A stretch of DNA of 64,000 nucleotides, taken from the NCBI GenBank assembly GCA_028554795.2, contig CM068832.1, positions 83,010,049 through 83,074,048 of the forward strand, written 5' to 3'. Every line of letters starts with the position of its first letter. Position 1 is the stretch's first letter. The DNA comes from Sinohyriopsis cumingii. Its lineage: Eukaryota; Mollusca; Bivalvia; Unionida; Unionidae. This document shows positions 25,401 to 37,080 of this stretch, one piece after another. The position numbers were made by a program, and so were the translations under genes. The notes under the pieces are model-generated. The model saw only the letters and a program-made list of their open reading frames with translations. It searched no databases and was not told the DNA's origin.

Positions 25401-28400
25401 TCTATAATTCTAGCGCAATTGAATAAATTGTTTAATCTAGAAATTATTTTATCACCTTAGGTATAAACCCGTAGCGTGATACAAGTATTTTACTATACTC
25501 GCATCTAGGTCCGATTAATGTCCCAACCGAAAAATGTCTAGAACTCGGGATTTAATTTCAACAATAAACGAAGTCGAAATTTTATTAACATAACACACTG
25601 TAATTTGTTTTCCTTTCATTAAGACAACACACTGTATTTTGTTTTCCTTTCATTAAGACAACACACTGTATTTTGTTTTCCTTTCATTAGGATAATATAC
25701 TGTATTTTGCTTTCCTTTCATTAAGACAACACATTATGTTGCTTTCTTTTCGTCTCTTCAGAAACAACATATACGGCAACACATGAATCAGTCACAGAAG
25801 TCTCCGCAACTCCAACGAACGTCTCCACTGTTAGTACTGAATCAGCTATAAAATTAATTGCCCTTTCCAAGAACGTTCAATCAGGAATCTATAACTCAAC
25901 TAAAGATTTCACCACAGTGACATTGGCAAACTCAAAATCAGCTACAACATTCTTAACATTCGAATCGGCTATTCCTATCGCAAGTTCTGAATCAACTACG
26001 GAATTCACCACCTTCATATCGACTGTTCCTACTGCAAGTTCAAAATCAGCTACAGAATTCAGTACATTTACATCGGTCATTCCAGCTACGATTTTTAAAT
26101 CAGCTAAAGAGTTCAGCACATTTTCATCGGCCATTCCAACTACGAGTTCTAGATATACTACAGAATTATCTACAGTTCCAAAGTTCACTTCTACTCTTGC
26201 TACCAGATCACCTACAGAATTTACCACAGCTGCCTCGGTCGTACCTATCAAAAGCTCAAAATCAACATCAATAGTCACAACCATTCTTGCGATCGCTGTT
26301 GATTCTAGTGTTAAAGCGACGACAAACTTTAATATTGAAAGCTCTGAAGGAATCACAGAATTTGCCACCTTTCCAACAACCAGTACCATTAAATCTAAAT
26401 CAAGTCATGAATTTCCAACGGCGATTTACACCTCCCACATTGAATCAATGATAGATTTTGACGCACTTCTATCGTCAAGTACTGAATTTACCATCTTTTC
26501 TATACCGTCCAGTACTGAATTTACCACCATCTCTTCTATACCGTCGAGTACGGAATTTACCAACTCTTATATACCGTCGAGTATTGAATTTACCATCTCT
26601 TCTATACCGTCAAGTACTGAATTTACAACCATCTCTTCTATACCGTCAAGTACTGAATTTACCATCTCTTCTATACCGTCAAGTACTGAATTTATCATCT
26701 CTTCTATACTGTCGAGTATTGAATTTACCATCTCTTCTATACCGTCAAGTACTGAATTTACAACCATCTCTTCTATACCGTCAAGTACTGAATTTACCAT
26801 CTCTTCTATACCGTCAAGTACCGAATTTACCATCTCTTCTATACCGTCAAGTACTGAATTTACCATCTCTTCTATACCGTCAAGTACTGAATATACCATC
26901 TCTTCTATACCGTCAAGTACCGAATTTACCATCTTTTCTATACCGTCAAGTACTGAATTTACCACCATCTCTTCTATATCGTCGAGTACTGAATTTACCA
27001 TTTCTTCTATACCGTCAAGTACTGAATTTACCACCATCTATTCTGTACCGTCAAGTACTGAATTTACTACCATCTCTTCTATACCGTTGAGTACTGAATT
27101 TACCATTTCTTCTATACCGTCAAGTACTGAATTAACCACCATCTATTCTATACCGTCAAGTACTGAATTTACCACCATCTCTTCTATACCGTCAAGTACT
27201 GAATTTACCATTTCTTCTATACAGTCAAGTACTGAATTTACCATCTCTTCTATACCGTCAAGTACTGAATTTATCATCTCTTCTATACCGTCGAGCATTG
27301 AATTTACCACTATCTCTTCTATACAGTCGAGTACTGAATTTACCATCTCTTCTATACCGTCAAGTGCTGAATTTATCATCTCTTCTATACCGTCGAGTAC
27401 TGAATTTACCATCTCTTCTATACCGTCGAGTACTGAATTTACCATCTCTTCTATACCGTCAAGTACTGAATTTACCACCATCTCTTCTATACCGTCAAGT
27501 ACTGAATTTACCATTTCTTCTATTCCGTCGAGTACTGAATTTACCATCTCTTCTATACCGTCGAGTACTGAATTTACCACCATCTCTTCTATACCGTCGA
27601 GTACTGAATTTACCATCTCTTCTATACCGTCAAGTACTGAATTTACCATCATCTCTTCTATACCGTCGAATAAAGAATTTACCATCTCTTCTATACGGTC
27701 GAGTACTGAATTTACCATCTCTTCTATAACGTCAAGTACTAAATTTACCACCATCTCTTCTATACCGCCGAGTACTGAATTTACCAACTCTTCTATACCA
27801 TCAAGTGCTGAATTTATCATCTCTTCTATACCGTCGAGTACTGAATTTACCATCTCTTCTATACCGTCGAGTTATTCAAGCTCAAAATCATCAACGTATT
27901 TACCAACATCTCCAATGACCCTTTCTATGATAAGCACGGAAATAGCTCCAAATTCGACCGCACTAAAAATATTATCTTTGCATGAAGGCCCCGTGACCAA
28001 ATATCCATCCAACTCGGAGAGTAAAATCTCTCCATCCAGCTTATATACAACAAGCTCTTCATCCAACTTACATTATACAAGCTCCACATCCAACTTACGT
28101 ACTACAAGCTCTAAAACGGCCACAGAATTCACCTCTTTCACATCGACTGCTTCTATTGCAAGCCCTAATTCAAGTACAGAATTCACCATATTCGCATCTG
28201 CCATTCCTAATGCGATGTCGGAATCGAGTGAAGAATTCAACACATTCCCACCCACCATTCCTGCTACAATTTATAAATCACACACAGAATACTCCACAGT
28301 TTTCAAGCACATATCTGCCATCACTGCAAAATCACCTACAAATATCACCTCATTTGTATCGGCCTTACCAATCGAAAGCTCTAAATCAACTTCAGAAGCC

Positions 28401-31133
28401 TCAACATATATTTCTAATGTACCTGCTGAGAAAACTACAGAATGGATCACCTTTTCAAGGATATCGTTTGAGAAAAGTTCAAAACCAGCCAACAACTTAA
28501 ACAAATTGATATCCAGTTTACAAACTGTATGCTGTACATCAACTACACTGATATCAGCCGACCCTACTGCAAACTATAAATCAACAACAAACTTCAAAAC
28601 GTTGCACTCGGTAATTTTAACTACATCTTCTAAATCATTTACAGAATCCACCCCATTCACATTTGACATTTATACTGCAACTACATCAACTAAAATAGCC
28701 AGCAGAATTCCGACTCCCTTTCGAACTGATACTACCAAGCCACCCATAGAAGTCATTACATTTGCACCTGCCATTCCAAATAAAAGTTCTAGGTCAGTCA
28801 CAGAATTGGCAAAACAGAATTTGACCATTTCTACAGTGACTCTGAGATCAACTGTCAAACTCACCAGGGTTACATCAGCTATTATTCCTAACACAGGCTC
28901 ACATCTAACAACAGAAGTCATCGAGTCAAGGCACAGCTACACTGCTGGTACCAAATCACCCACTAAATTTACCGCATTCACATCAGTCATTAATATGCAA
29001 ATCTCGAAATCTAATATAGAATTTACCAGATGGGCATCGACCATTACAAATGCAAGCTCTAAATCAACTACAGAATTCGTCACACTTGCATCGAACATTT
29101 CTACTGTAAACTTTACATCAGGTAAAATGTCAACCTCAGTTCCCATGCATTTTGCAAGTGGTGCTGCCAAATTATCCATTATACTTGAATCGAGAACTAC
29201 TGAAAACACAATATTAGATACAGAATTTGCCACATTGGGATCGGTCATTCCTTCTGAAATCTCAAAATCACCGGGAAAATTCATGACAATTCTTACCACC
29301 TCTTTCACTGATTACTTTCATGCAACTCCGGACTTTTCCTTATTATCAACGACCCCTTATATTGATTTCTCAAAATCAATCACAGAATTTCCTTTCCTTC
29401 CAAAAACCACTAGTGATAGCTCAAAATCAAGTAGTGCGTGGACATTGATAATTCCTACTTCAAGCGTTAAATTTACTACCGAATTCAACTCAATGAAATC
29501 GGACATTCCTAAAGAAACCTCACATTCAACCAGAGAATTAATCACATTCAAATCAGGCATTCGTACAGCAAGCCTTTCAACAAGAAAAGACTTTATCACA
29601 GTTCCAAATCACATTTCTACCCATACTACCAAATCATATACAGAATTTACCACACTTTTATTAGCCAATCCCACTGTAACCTCTAAACCACCTACAGAAA
29701 TTACCACAGTCTCATCGGGCATGTCTACTAAATCCTCTAACTCACCTACAGAATTTACGACATTTACAACGATCACGTATGCCGAAACTCCAAAATCACT
29801 TACACAGTTTACCACGTTCACAACGCGCATACCTACCGGAGCCTCTAAATTGCCTGATGAATTTTTAACATTCACATCTGTTATATCAAGTGCGGCATCA
29901 GCTAAAGAACTCATCACACTGGTAATGTCATCGTTTAATGAAGGTTCCAAAGGAGCTACACAGCTTATCGATTCACTATCAAATTTATCTAGTGTAAGCC
30001 CTAAATCAGTTGTCGATTTTGCAACACATAGCCTGACTCTGTCTACCGCAAACTCAAAATCAACTGCAAAATATATCACCGAAAATTTAAGACCAGTTAC
30101 AGAGTCGTCCTTTTCTATTGCCAGATCCGAATCAACCAAAGGATTTATTTCATTTTCATCGTCTTTAATTTCAACCTTTGGTAATGCCGGAAGTTCAACG
30201 AATTTACCAACACTAGAGGTAAAAACGACAGGTACGTACGTGCTTATGTATATAATAGTAGGTAAAAGACACAAGGCAGGGAGATACTATATTCGCTTGG
30301 CGTTTTTATAACCTTATATATCTTATTGATAATTGCAAGGCAAAAATGAAAATGTAATTGGTAAAAAGAAAACAATTCGAAGAGTATAAAAAATGTCTGA
30401 TGTAAATTATAAGAGACTATTTTATTTATTGTTTTGTTCTATTCCTAATTGTTAAGACACAGTTTTGATGAGATATCTTTTGTAACATATCAAAAACCTT
30501 AATGGTCAATATCTCTATATACATGGAATTTATATGAATATATCTAAATAATAAGGCTATAACAAAGCAAATAGTTCAAAGTGATAAAGAAAATGACATG
30601 ACATTGGTATCTGTTTATAAAGTAACATTATAGTAAAGATAATCACAGTATAATCTTTTGAAAAGGTTCTCATGACGATGATTAAACGAATAGTGCTGTT
30701 GTTTACTACACAGCTAATACACTAATTTATTATTTTACAGACAATGTGTATTGGCCTGTAATCATCGGAACTTGCGGTGCAGTTATCCTAATTGCGATGA
30801 TCGTTACATGGGTTGTTTTACTCAAATCCACACGGTTAGAATGAGATCCCTTTCTTGAAGACAAACGTGGAAATGTTTTCATCAAATGACGGAAACCATC
30901 ACATATGGTTCTATCATTGCTTTTTTTCCAAGTCATTTTTGAGTTAGAAAATCTTCAGTAGTGGATATCTGGATAATTATGTCATCTCAGACTATGCACA
31001 ATTTATCTGTCTCAATACATTTAGAATATTACATAATTTATTCATCACTTCTTTGATGTAGGATGTAAATGTTTGTTTTTAATAAGTTGCATTTATTCGT
31101 ACGAACATTGTAAAGACTCTCTTTGAGGTCAGT

Positions 31134-31200
<67 letters not shown>

Positions 31201-31364
31201 AATTTCTTGCTTGTATTATATTCTACCTTTCGGCAGCAGCATAGTCCGCTTAAAGAAAGTATATTGTATTTTTCAGGTTCAAAGGAAGTGACGACATGGA
31301 GTTAAAAGGCAGAGTCAATAGGAACGACACTGTATGGGAAGAAGATTTTGCAAATCCAGTTTAA
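22216..31364 (+). CDS. Mucin-like type I membrane C-type lectin, seven exons (5' end not found)
   Basis: Seven exons join in a consistent phase: 22216-22415, 23329-23442, 23837-24043, 24756-24842, 25762-30231, 30741-30834 and 31277-31364. All have AG acceptors and GT donors; all internal junctions are phase 1 except the last, which is phase 2. The predicted product has two C-type-lectin-like modules, about 1,490 residues of Ser/Thr-rich mucin-like stalk, one transmembrane helix and a tail of about 30 residues. The layout fits a cell-surface glycoprotein, plausibly in glycan or microbe recognition, but ligand and function are inference. The signal-peptide exon should lie upstream of 22.2 kb and was not identified. 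The first exon listed is not in frame with the rest (see its entry), so this allele may be non-functional or the base sequence may contain an error. An AATAAA at about 32964 is a distant polyadenylation candidate. Confidence 0.75.
22935..23205 (+). mobile_element. tRNA-derived SINE in an intron
   Basis: The head resembles a tRNA: A-box-like GGCGATTGCCTTTAC and B-box GGGTTCGAATCTC (23018-23030). The body has TACCAGTAGCTTCCCGTGGA, TTGGTTATTTCCTGG and TACTGGCTGCCATGTTTAGC, and ends GTGAAACCCAC with an A-rich tail. It is the same family as the minus-strand copy at 13544-13800. It lies in the intron between the first and second lectin exons. Confidence 0.75.
23329..23442 (+). CDS. Exon: first lectin-like module, C-terminal part
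   Basis: 114 nt, phase 1 to phase 1, acceptor TTTTAG and donor GTGAGA. Encodes EKYPIECCEIIKK... and ends in YHRYLCAKG. The closing YLCA is the usual last conserved Cys of a C-type lectin fold. Five Cys in 38 residues. Confidence 0.75.
23837..24043 (+). CDS. Exon: second lectin-like module, N-terminal part
   Basis: 207 nt, phase 1 to phase 1, acceptor CTGTAG and donor GTGAGC. Encodes IYSDGYIVTEA, then RSWNNASSICKSQKLSLPS and QTFWTTIVR, again the W..A...C....LP then FW pattern. It contains two N-glycosylation sequons (NAS, NGS). No calcium-binding EPN/QPD or WND motif is seen in the exons, so sugar binding of the classical type is uncertain. Confidence 0.75.
24756..24842 (+). CDS. Exon: second lectin-like module, C-terminal part
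   Basis: 87 nt, phase 1 to phase 1, acceptor GTTAG and donor GTAAGT. Encodes ADQIPICFCNGSIRFYDCP and ends FCIAG, matching the CxC...C...FC spacing of a C-type lectin C-terminus and paralleling the exon at 23329. Confidence 0.7.
25588..25738. repeat. 34-bp minisatellite in intron
   Basis: Four units of ACAACACACTGTATTTTGTT TTCCTTTCATTAAG just before the acceptor of the mucin exon. The CT-rich portion may serve in the polypyrimidine tract region. Confidence 0.85.
25762..30231 (+). CDS. Exon: giant Ser/Thr-rich mucin-like stalk
   Basis: One open exon of 4,470 nt (1,490 codons), acceptor CTCTTCAG and donor GTACGT, phase 1 to phase 1. The product is dominated by Ser, Thr, Ile, Pro, Phe and Glu, with a recurring SKSxTEFTTFxSxIPT theme of about 22-25 residues in the flanks and a tight 11-12-residue repeat in the middle (26470-27880). 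There are almost no Cys. Such sequence is expected to be densely O-glycosylated and extended. The loose flanking repeats look like older, decayed relatives of the central array. Confidence 0.9.
26470..27880 (+). repeat. Coding minisatellite, 33/36-bp units (SSIPSSTEFTI)
   Basis: About 40 units of TCTTCTATACCGTCAAGTAC TGAATTTACCATC (33 bp). A subset have three extra bases (ACC), giving 36 bp and TEFTTI. All length changes are in threes, so the frame is kept, which is a sign of selection on the protein. Common variants are CCGTCGAG versus CCGTCAAG, and TATTGAATTT. Long antisense and +1 ORFs across the array arise from its periodicity. Confidence 0.95.
30741..30834 (+). CDS. Exon: transmembrane segment
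   Basis: Acceptor TTTTACAG. Encodes DNVYWPVIIGTCGAVILIAM then IVTWVVLLKSTR: a hydrophobic helix of about 22 residues followed by basic residues, the stop-transfer pattern of a type I protein. The donor GTTAGA is used at 30835; reading through would stop three codons later, giving a tailless form. Confidence 0.8.
31137..31198. repeat. (AT)n microsatellite in last intron
   Basis: About 62 bases of TA repeat, between the transmembrane and tail exons. Confidence 0.95.
31277..31364 (+). CDS. Exon: cytoplasmic tail and stop
   Basis: Acceptor TTTTTCAG. The junction completes an Arg codon (CG|G) and reads FKGSDDMELKGRVNRNDTVW then EEDFANPV and TAA. The tail is short and acidic at its end, without tyrosine signalling motifs. 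The intron before it holds an (AT)n run. Confidence 0.75.
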
Positions 31365-32119
31365 TACGTCTTTGAAAAAGCTGCTGAGATTAAGTTAAAT
31401 GTTAATTTAAATAGAAAATCTGGGCAAGATATGGACAAAGGTATTGTGTTTCAAAAAGGATTCCTAAAAATCAGTTAACATTGACAAATGTATTGCATGT
31501 TACATGTATTTGCAGTATGTTATCTATATGTTTCACATATTTGTGTTATGTTAACTATAGGTTAAATATATTTGAAGTATATTAACTGTATGTTACATGC
31601 ATTTGCGGTATGTTTAATTTATGTTAAGCATATGTTATGTTACGCCATTTGCTTTGACTTTATTTCTTTTCTCACTCTGCAGTTTCCGTACTATTTTTAG
31701 ATTAGTGCATTTCATTTGTTTGCTTGCATGTACATTTGTAAATTGAACACTTCATAATTGTTATGTTTGTGTTTCTTCTGATAAATATTTTGGGTTGGTT
31801 GGTTTGGTCTTCATGTTAGAATACAGCATTGTAACCTGTTTTGTTTTGCTTTATATGTGATCTATATTGCATGCCATATATATTTAGTTAATTGTATTTA
31901 TAGAGATTTTGGGACTGAATTTCATTATGTGCTCAAAACACACGGTATGTGTGTCATACATTATTTCGTTCTTTATTTACTTATGACTGACATAGACTCA
32001 CGCTTTTAAATACCTTATGTAGTCAGTAAAGATGACTCGTATCGTAAACAAGAAGATTATCCACGGATCAACGTTGCATGCATGAATTATCAATACTGGA
32101 AATCTATATCGAGGAGAAA

Positions 32120-32522
32120 ACATTGTGGTTATGTGACTGTGGTGATATGACTGCGGTGATATTACTGTGGTGATGTGACTTTGGTTAAGTGACTGTGGTG
32201 ATATAACTTTGGTTATGTGACTGTGGTGACATGACTGCGGTGATATAACTGTGGTGATGTGACTGTGGTGATATGACTGTGGTGATATAACTGGTGATCT
32301 GACTTTGGTTATGTGACTATGGTGATATGACTGCGGTGATATTACTGTGTTGATGTGACTGTGGTGATATGACTGTGGTGATATAACTGGTGATCTGACT
32401 TTGGTTATGTGACTGAAGTGATATGACTGTGGTTATGTGACTATGGTAATATGACTGTGGTAATATTACTGTGGTGCTGTGACTTTGGTTATGTGACTGA
32501 GTGATATGACTGTGGTTATGTA
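32120..32522. repeat. 14-bp minisatellite
   Basis: About 28 units of TATGACTGTGGTGA with variants (GTGACTTTGGTTA, TATAACTGGTGA). Downstream of the lectin gene, possibly within its 3' UTR if the distant AATAAA is used. Confidence 0.85.
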
Positions 32523-33143
32523 GATAATATTAGCTGCATGTTACGATACCCTTTTCGAAAAATATATATCTTGTTGCGTGATTGAAATCCTTATGCTGTA
32601 TTCATTGTAATGAGTATCGTGAGAGTTATTCATGTAATACGCAATATGTAGAAAAACATGTCTGGGGATACTTAGTGATGCAAAAGGAAATTGAGCCTAT
32701 TAAAATAAAATAATAACAGAAATCAGATTAAAACACGCTTATTAGCTTACAAGGTAAGCATTTTGTTTTGGTGTATTTAATGTATAAGGGAGGTAATCCA
32801 GTGAAGGCTATCAATCTCAGCAGTTGTGGCCTTGTTACATCTAAACTTAAGATTGATTCAGCCCAGTTTAAAGTGATAAACTGTATATAAAAGCGTGCAA
32901 AAATTTCTTACAGATATTACGGTAGTTTAATTTGATACGAGTATCGTAACCTTCCAATTTTTTAATAAAGTTAGATTTAGTTCATGAGTGTGAGTATGAA
33001 CAAGGAGAAGATGGACCCGCCATCTTAGTTTTCATGTGCCACAAGATTTTCTGTTTCAGATGACGAATCGCTCAGCAACTTCATGAAGTTATGTCAATGA
33101 CGTGGGCCTACATTGTCAAATGGTTGGTTGAGTGTGGTAAAAA

Positions 33144-33277
33144 CAGGGCCGGCGCCAGATCCAGCCAGACTATCTGGCGCCCTAGGCAAGGTTAGATTCT
33201 GGCGCCCCACCCGAAAATATCAATTTCAAAATTTATAAACAATAAAAAAAATTAAAAAATGCGCCTCCTGAAATCAG

Positions 33278-33313
<36 letters not shown>

Positions 33314-33324
33314 CAACGGCCCTG
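33144..33324. mobile_element. hAT-type MITE with 8-bp target duplication
   Basis: 181 bp bounded by CAGGGCCG at the left and CGGCCCTG at the right, perfect 8-bp terminal inverted repeats typical of hAT ends. The flanks are GGTAAAAA (33136-33143) and GGTCAAAA (33325-33332): an 8-bp target site duplication with one mismatch. It is too short to encode a transposase, so it is non-autonomous. A truncated relative lies at 9010-9100. Confidence 0.9.
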
Positions 33325-33339
33325 GGTCAAAACAATGAC

Positions 33340-34185
33340 AAACATACACCGGAAGTTTCACTTGAGCGAAGAATGTGGAGATAAATCTATAGTGACAATG
33401 AAAAACTTCGTAAGGGTAAGATTGAGTCTATTTAGAGTTGTGGCCCCTGCAGTATCATACTCATTATACGCAAAAGAAGCTGTTAAACATTAACCCGTCT
33501 TACATTTATATACTGTTATGTTAGACTGATCCGATCAATTTTCATTCTTCTTTGGACATGTTTAGGGTCCTTAAATAATAATTAACGGAAGTTCTAATGA
33601 CAATGTTGACAATGTTAGAAATACCCTTATGACCGCTAGATGATGATTTACATTAATTTCAAATGCATTAAATTGGCTCCAGACCACACAGTCCCGTGTA
33701 TAACTGATACTATCCGTATAATTGCACCATAATATCACCATTATAAACGGCTAAGTGAATACTGGGCAGTCATACAGGGATACAAGTATGTACTTGATAC
33801 CATATTGCCTTTTTCAAATTACATCGTTCATTTGCCGTACATAGTATTTTGAAAAGTGAATGATGCTAATTTACATTCAGTTTTGATTCAGGTCGTATAA
33901 GCGGACAAGTAAGTAGGCATGAGCGTATGAAACATGTAATTACAAATCCACAATCCGCAATTTTCTGATGCAGAACTATATGTTAGAATATGGAAAGGTA
34001 CGTTACCTGAATATAATCGGTACAATTTCACCCGAATTCCTGCAGTTTAACTCTTGCATATATTCCAGATGCTTTGCAGTTTTTATTTTCCGTTTGTAGA
34101 TATAACGTATTTATTATATACATAATGCCTCTATCCTATAATCCAATACTGAATGGACCGTATCAGATTCCACATTGTAATTTGT

Positions 34186-34263
<78 letters not shown>

Positions 34264-35780
34264 AGAGAAATTTACTATTTTACAATAAATCAATAATATA
34301 TTGTCAAATCCACCAATATGATACAAAAGGGTTCATTCTGAGCCTTTTTGCATATTTAATATATAGTCAGGTCGTCTTGTAGTGTTTGTTATACATTTAT
34401 ATGGAGGCCTTATAGTCCAGCTTTCCCATGCACACTGTAATGCAATCGAGGGTAACATGGTTTTTAAACATTTGATTGATAAAATATATTGTTTAACTTT
34501 AATCACTTTGGCCAGGTCTTTGGAATTTATCGTACTTTTTACTTAGACGATATCACCATGAATAGAAATGTTGGTTAAGATTGGAACGCAATGGATCTGT
34601 GAGCACACATATATAGTTACCTTCTGCAAACATAGCTTTTCAATGTAGACATTAGGCAAACTGCAGTTGAAGCTATTATTCAGTGGCAAACGCTTGTGGC
34701 TGCAAAATAGTGACTTTAGGACATGGTCTGCAGTTTATTCTGAAACAAAAGTATGGTTGGTCATCGGGTGACCCTTATCTATGCAATACATTCAAGACCC
34801 CACTCACCTCGGCTGTATATTACAAGACAGCAATACTTATGTTGCCCATACCATTGCTGGCATTATAACCGAGTCTTACGACATAGAACATCCTTAATTA
34901 TTATTATCTGTGTACATTATATTCTTGAATTTCCCAGAAAATCACACGTCCTATACTGCAATGATTTCATTTTCCAAGTATTAAAATTTTCAAATTAATA
35001 TTAATTATGATCTTATCTTAATGTTAAATAGTGGGTGATAGACACATTGCCTATCACATAACAACTGTTAGAGAATGTCCATATTGGAGATTCCTTTTGA
35101 ACATCTGTTTTCCTTTCCATAAGAAATTGTTTTTACTTGTGCTTTGCTGAATCTCTTCTACTTTTGCAACCATATCATTTGTCTCTATCCCCTGTCTTCA
35201 AAACTGGTGTAAAATTACACGTTTTGCTTTATGACGGAACTTCCGTATACTGTAACGGAGGGAAGAAAATTGTTTACACTGTTCATCTGCTGAAACAGTG
35301 TAGTATCTATCTGCACAACTACTAACGGAATATTTCTTGCACTGGTGTGCATCCTTGTCACGTGCAAACTGTTGCTAGAGTTTATATAACTTGTTCATAT
35401 TCCGCTTTAAGGCGGCAACGGCATCTACTATTCTCTTCTTTTTCATTCTAAGTTCTTGTCTGAAACACTTTATGGTGGCGAAAAAGGAGACAATATGCAG
35501 GTTCACATAAAACAAAATATGAAGTTCAGGGTAAAGTCATGTTGATTTTTAAAGGAAGTTAATTCATAAAAGTAAAAGTTGTTGTTACAGGTGGGACCCG
35601 GAACATAATGTTGCAGTCCGTCAAATGTTAGAAAGTAACTGTGTAGCATATATTTCTGTTGATAAGCTTGTACTTTAGGATGTCATGGAAACAAAACCTT
35701 GCCAGTATAGTTAAGTATTGAATGAATCGGTACTTCAAAGCTTTATATAGATAAAATATCTACCTGTCGGATATCCTTGA
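33340..35780. other. Intergenic stretch without recognised genes
   Basis: An (AT)n run sits at 34190-34256. Short ORFs near 34.7 and 35.2 kb have no recognisable similarity or exon signals. Confidence 0.5.
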
Positions 35781-35962
35781 GCAGCAGGAAGGGCGAACAG
35801 ACCAATTGGTTGAAATATAATTTGCTTAAAACAAAACATCATACGAAGAAGAAAATATAAGGTCACAGGTTATTTTGTTTGTTTCCCTGCTGATATTAAT
35901 TTATCCAAATATTTTATCAAGTCCGATCCGATATCGTGTTCAAGCATCATGTAAATTTATTG

Positions 35963-36564
35963 TTATAAATCCATGCGGAGTAGCTTGCGCTCGTGAAAAA
36001 AGTTTCTAAATTGATTTATATCCATGTCACCGCCACACCAAGTTTGATGAATATTTCGCAACGTATGTGTATTAACTCCATTAAACACAACTAAAATATT
36101 ACAGTTGTCTCTGATCACCTTTGGTATTTGTGTGTATCGCTGAGTAACATAAATCACATCAGTGTTTTTATGTCTAGCTTGAGAAAATATCCTAACAGGA
36201 TTTGATTGTTTGTCCAGCATCACGTCATCGTATACAACCAAATTATTAATAAATCCATCAATAGAATCAACAGACGGTGCTTCATCAATATCGGTTATAA
36301 ACTCGATAACATCGTTATCTTTGTCCAATAATTTTGCGTTTTCATTAAAATCTTTAAGCACATCATAACATCGTTGATCATCTACAGACGGGGCTACCAA
36401 ATACAACTTATTCATTTTAGCCATCGCATTATAAGATCAAGTAACAACTGTGTCTTTCCACTTCCAGATGGTCCTATTATTATCATCATAATCGAGTTCG
36501 GAAACGCATGATGGTGCTTGACAGGTTCTCGTTTTCGAGTCGCTGAGAAATCAATTATATCCAT
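35963..36564 (-). pseudogene. Packaging ATPase (A32/FtsK-HerA type), element A
   Basis: About 200 residues. The N-terminus has IDFSATRKREPVKHH, then the Walker A loop GPSGSGKTQLLLDL, the Walker B-like VVYDDVM, and a block ARHKNTDVIYVTQRYTQIPK typical of the genome-packaging ATPases of adenovirus-like elements and Polintons. The role in such elements is to pump DNA into the capsid. It is divergent from the PLA2 gene, with only about 13 bp between start codons. Nearly whole, with about one break. That a packaging ATPase survives in a copy without capsid genes suggests A once had them. Confidence 0.85.
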
Positions 36565-36577
36565 ATTATATAAACAT

Positions 36578-37080
36578 ATGAATCTATATTGTTTACGTTG
36601 TAGAACTAAAACCCCAACTAATGATCTATCCACGGTTACAACAAAAAATGCGAGAATAGCATATGTGGAAAATGTGCAGTATGTAACAGAAAAAAGTTTT
36701 CTTTTTTACCTAAAAATGATGGTGGTGGTATTGCTAAATTAATGTCAAAGTTCCCAGGAACTCCGTGGGCTAAATACCCAAGAGAAAAACATCTTCCAGG
36801 ATATAATTACTGTGGCCCTGGAACCCGAATTGATATCAGGCTTGACAATCAGGATCAACCAAAAGCAGGTGAATATCCTATAAATGATATTGATAAAGCA
36901 TGTCATGTTCATGATGTAGCATATAAAAGCAAAAACCTACGCGACAGACATATTGCAGATGTGAAATTGATTCATTCATTAAATTCGATAAAAAATAAAA
37001 ATATAATAGAATCATTATCTAATTGGTTAGTAAGATCCGTGATGAAAGGTAAATCAGCGCTAGGTGCTGGTAATTTATAA
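36578..37080 (+). pseudogene. Zinc-ribbon plus phospholipase A2-like protein, element A
   Basis: The start has YCLRCRTKTP, a CxxC half of the small zinc ribbon (DUF5679-like) common in Polintons and large DNA viruses. The C-terminal part is a parvovirus VP1-type PLA2: LPGYNYCGPGT is the calcium loop, followed by DKACHVHDVAY with the catalytic His-Asp. In parvoviruses and adintoviruses this domain opens the endosome during entry, so it is probably a minor virion protein. It ends one base before the integrase start. Element B has a Lys/Pro/Ala-rich linker between the two parts. Confidence 0.85.

Noticed and set aside
26567-27853. Long antisense ORFs (156 and 236 codons) and +1 ORFs (143 and 210 codons) in the mucin array
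   Set aside because: The 33/36-bp unit happens to lack stops in several frames, so the ORFs follow from the repeat. They have no start context or exon signals.
34683-35325. Short ORFs near 34.7-35.3 kb as genes
   Set aside because: No similarity, no exon signals, and lengths expected by chance.
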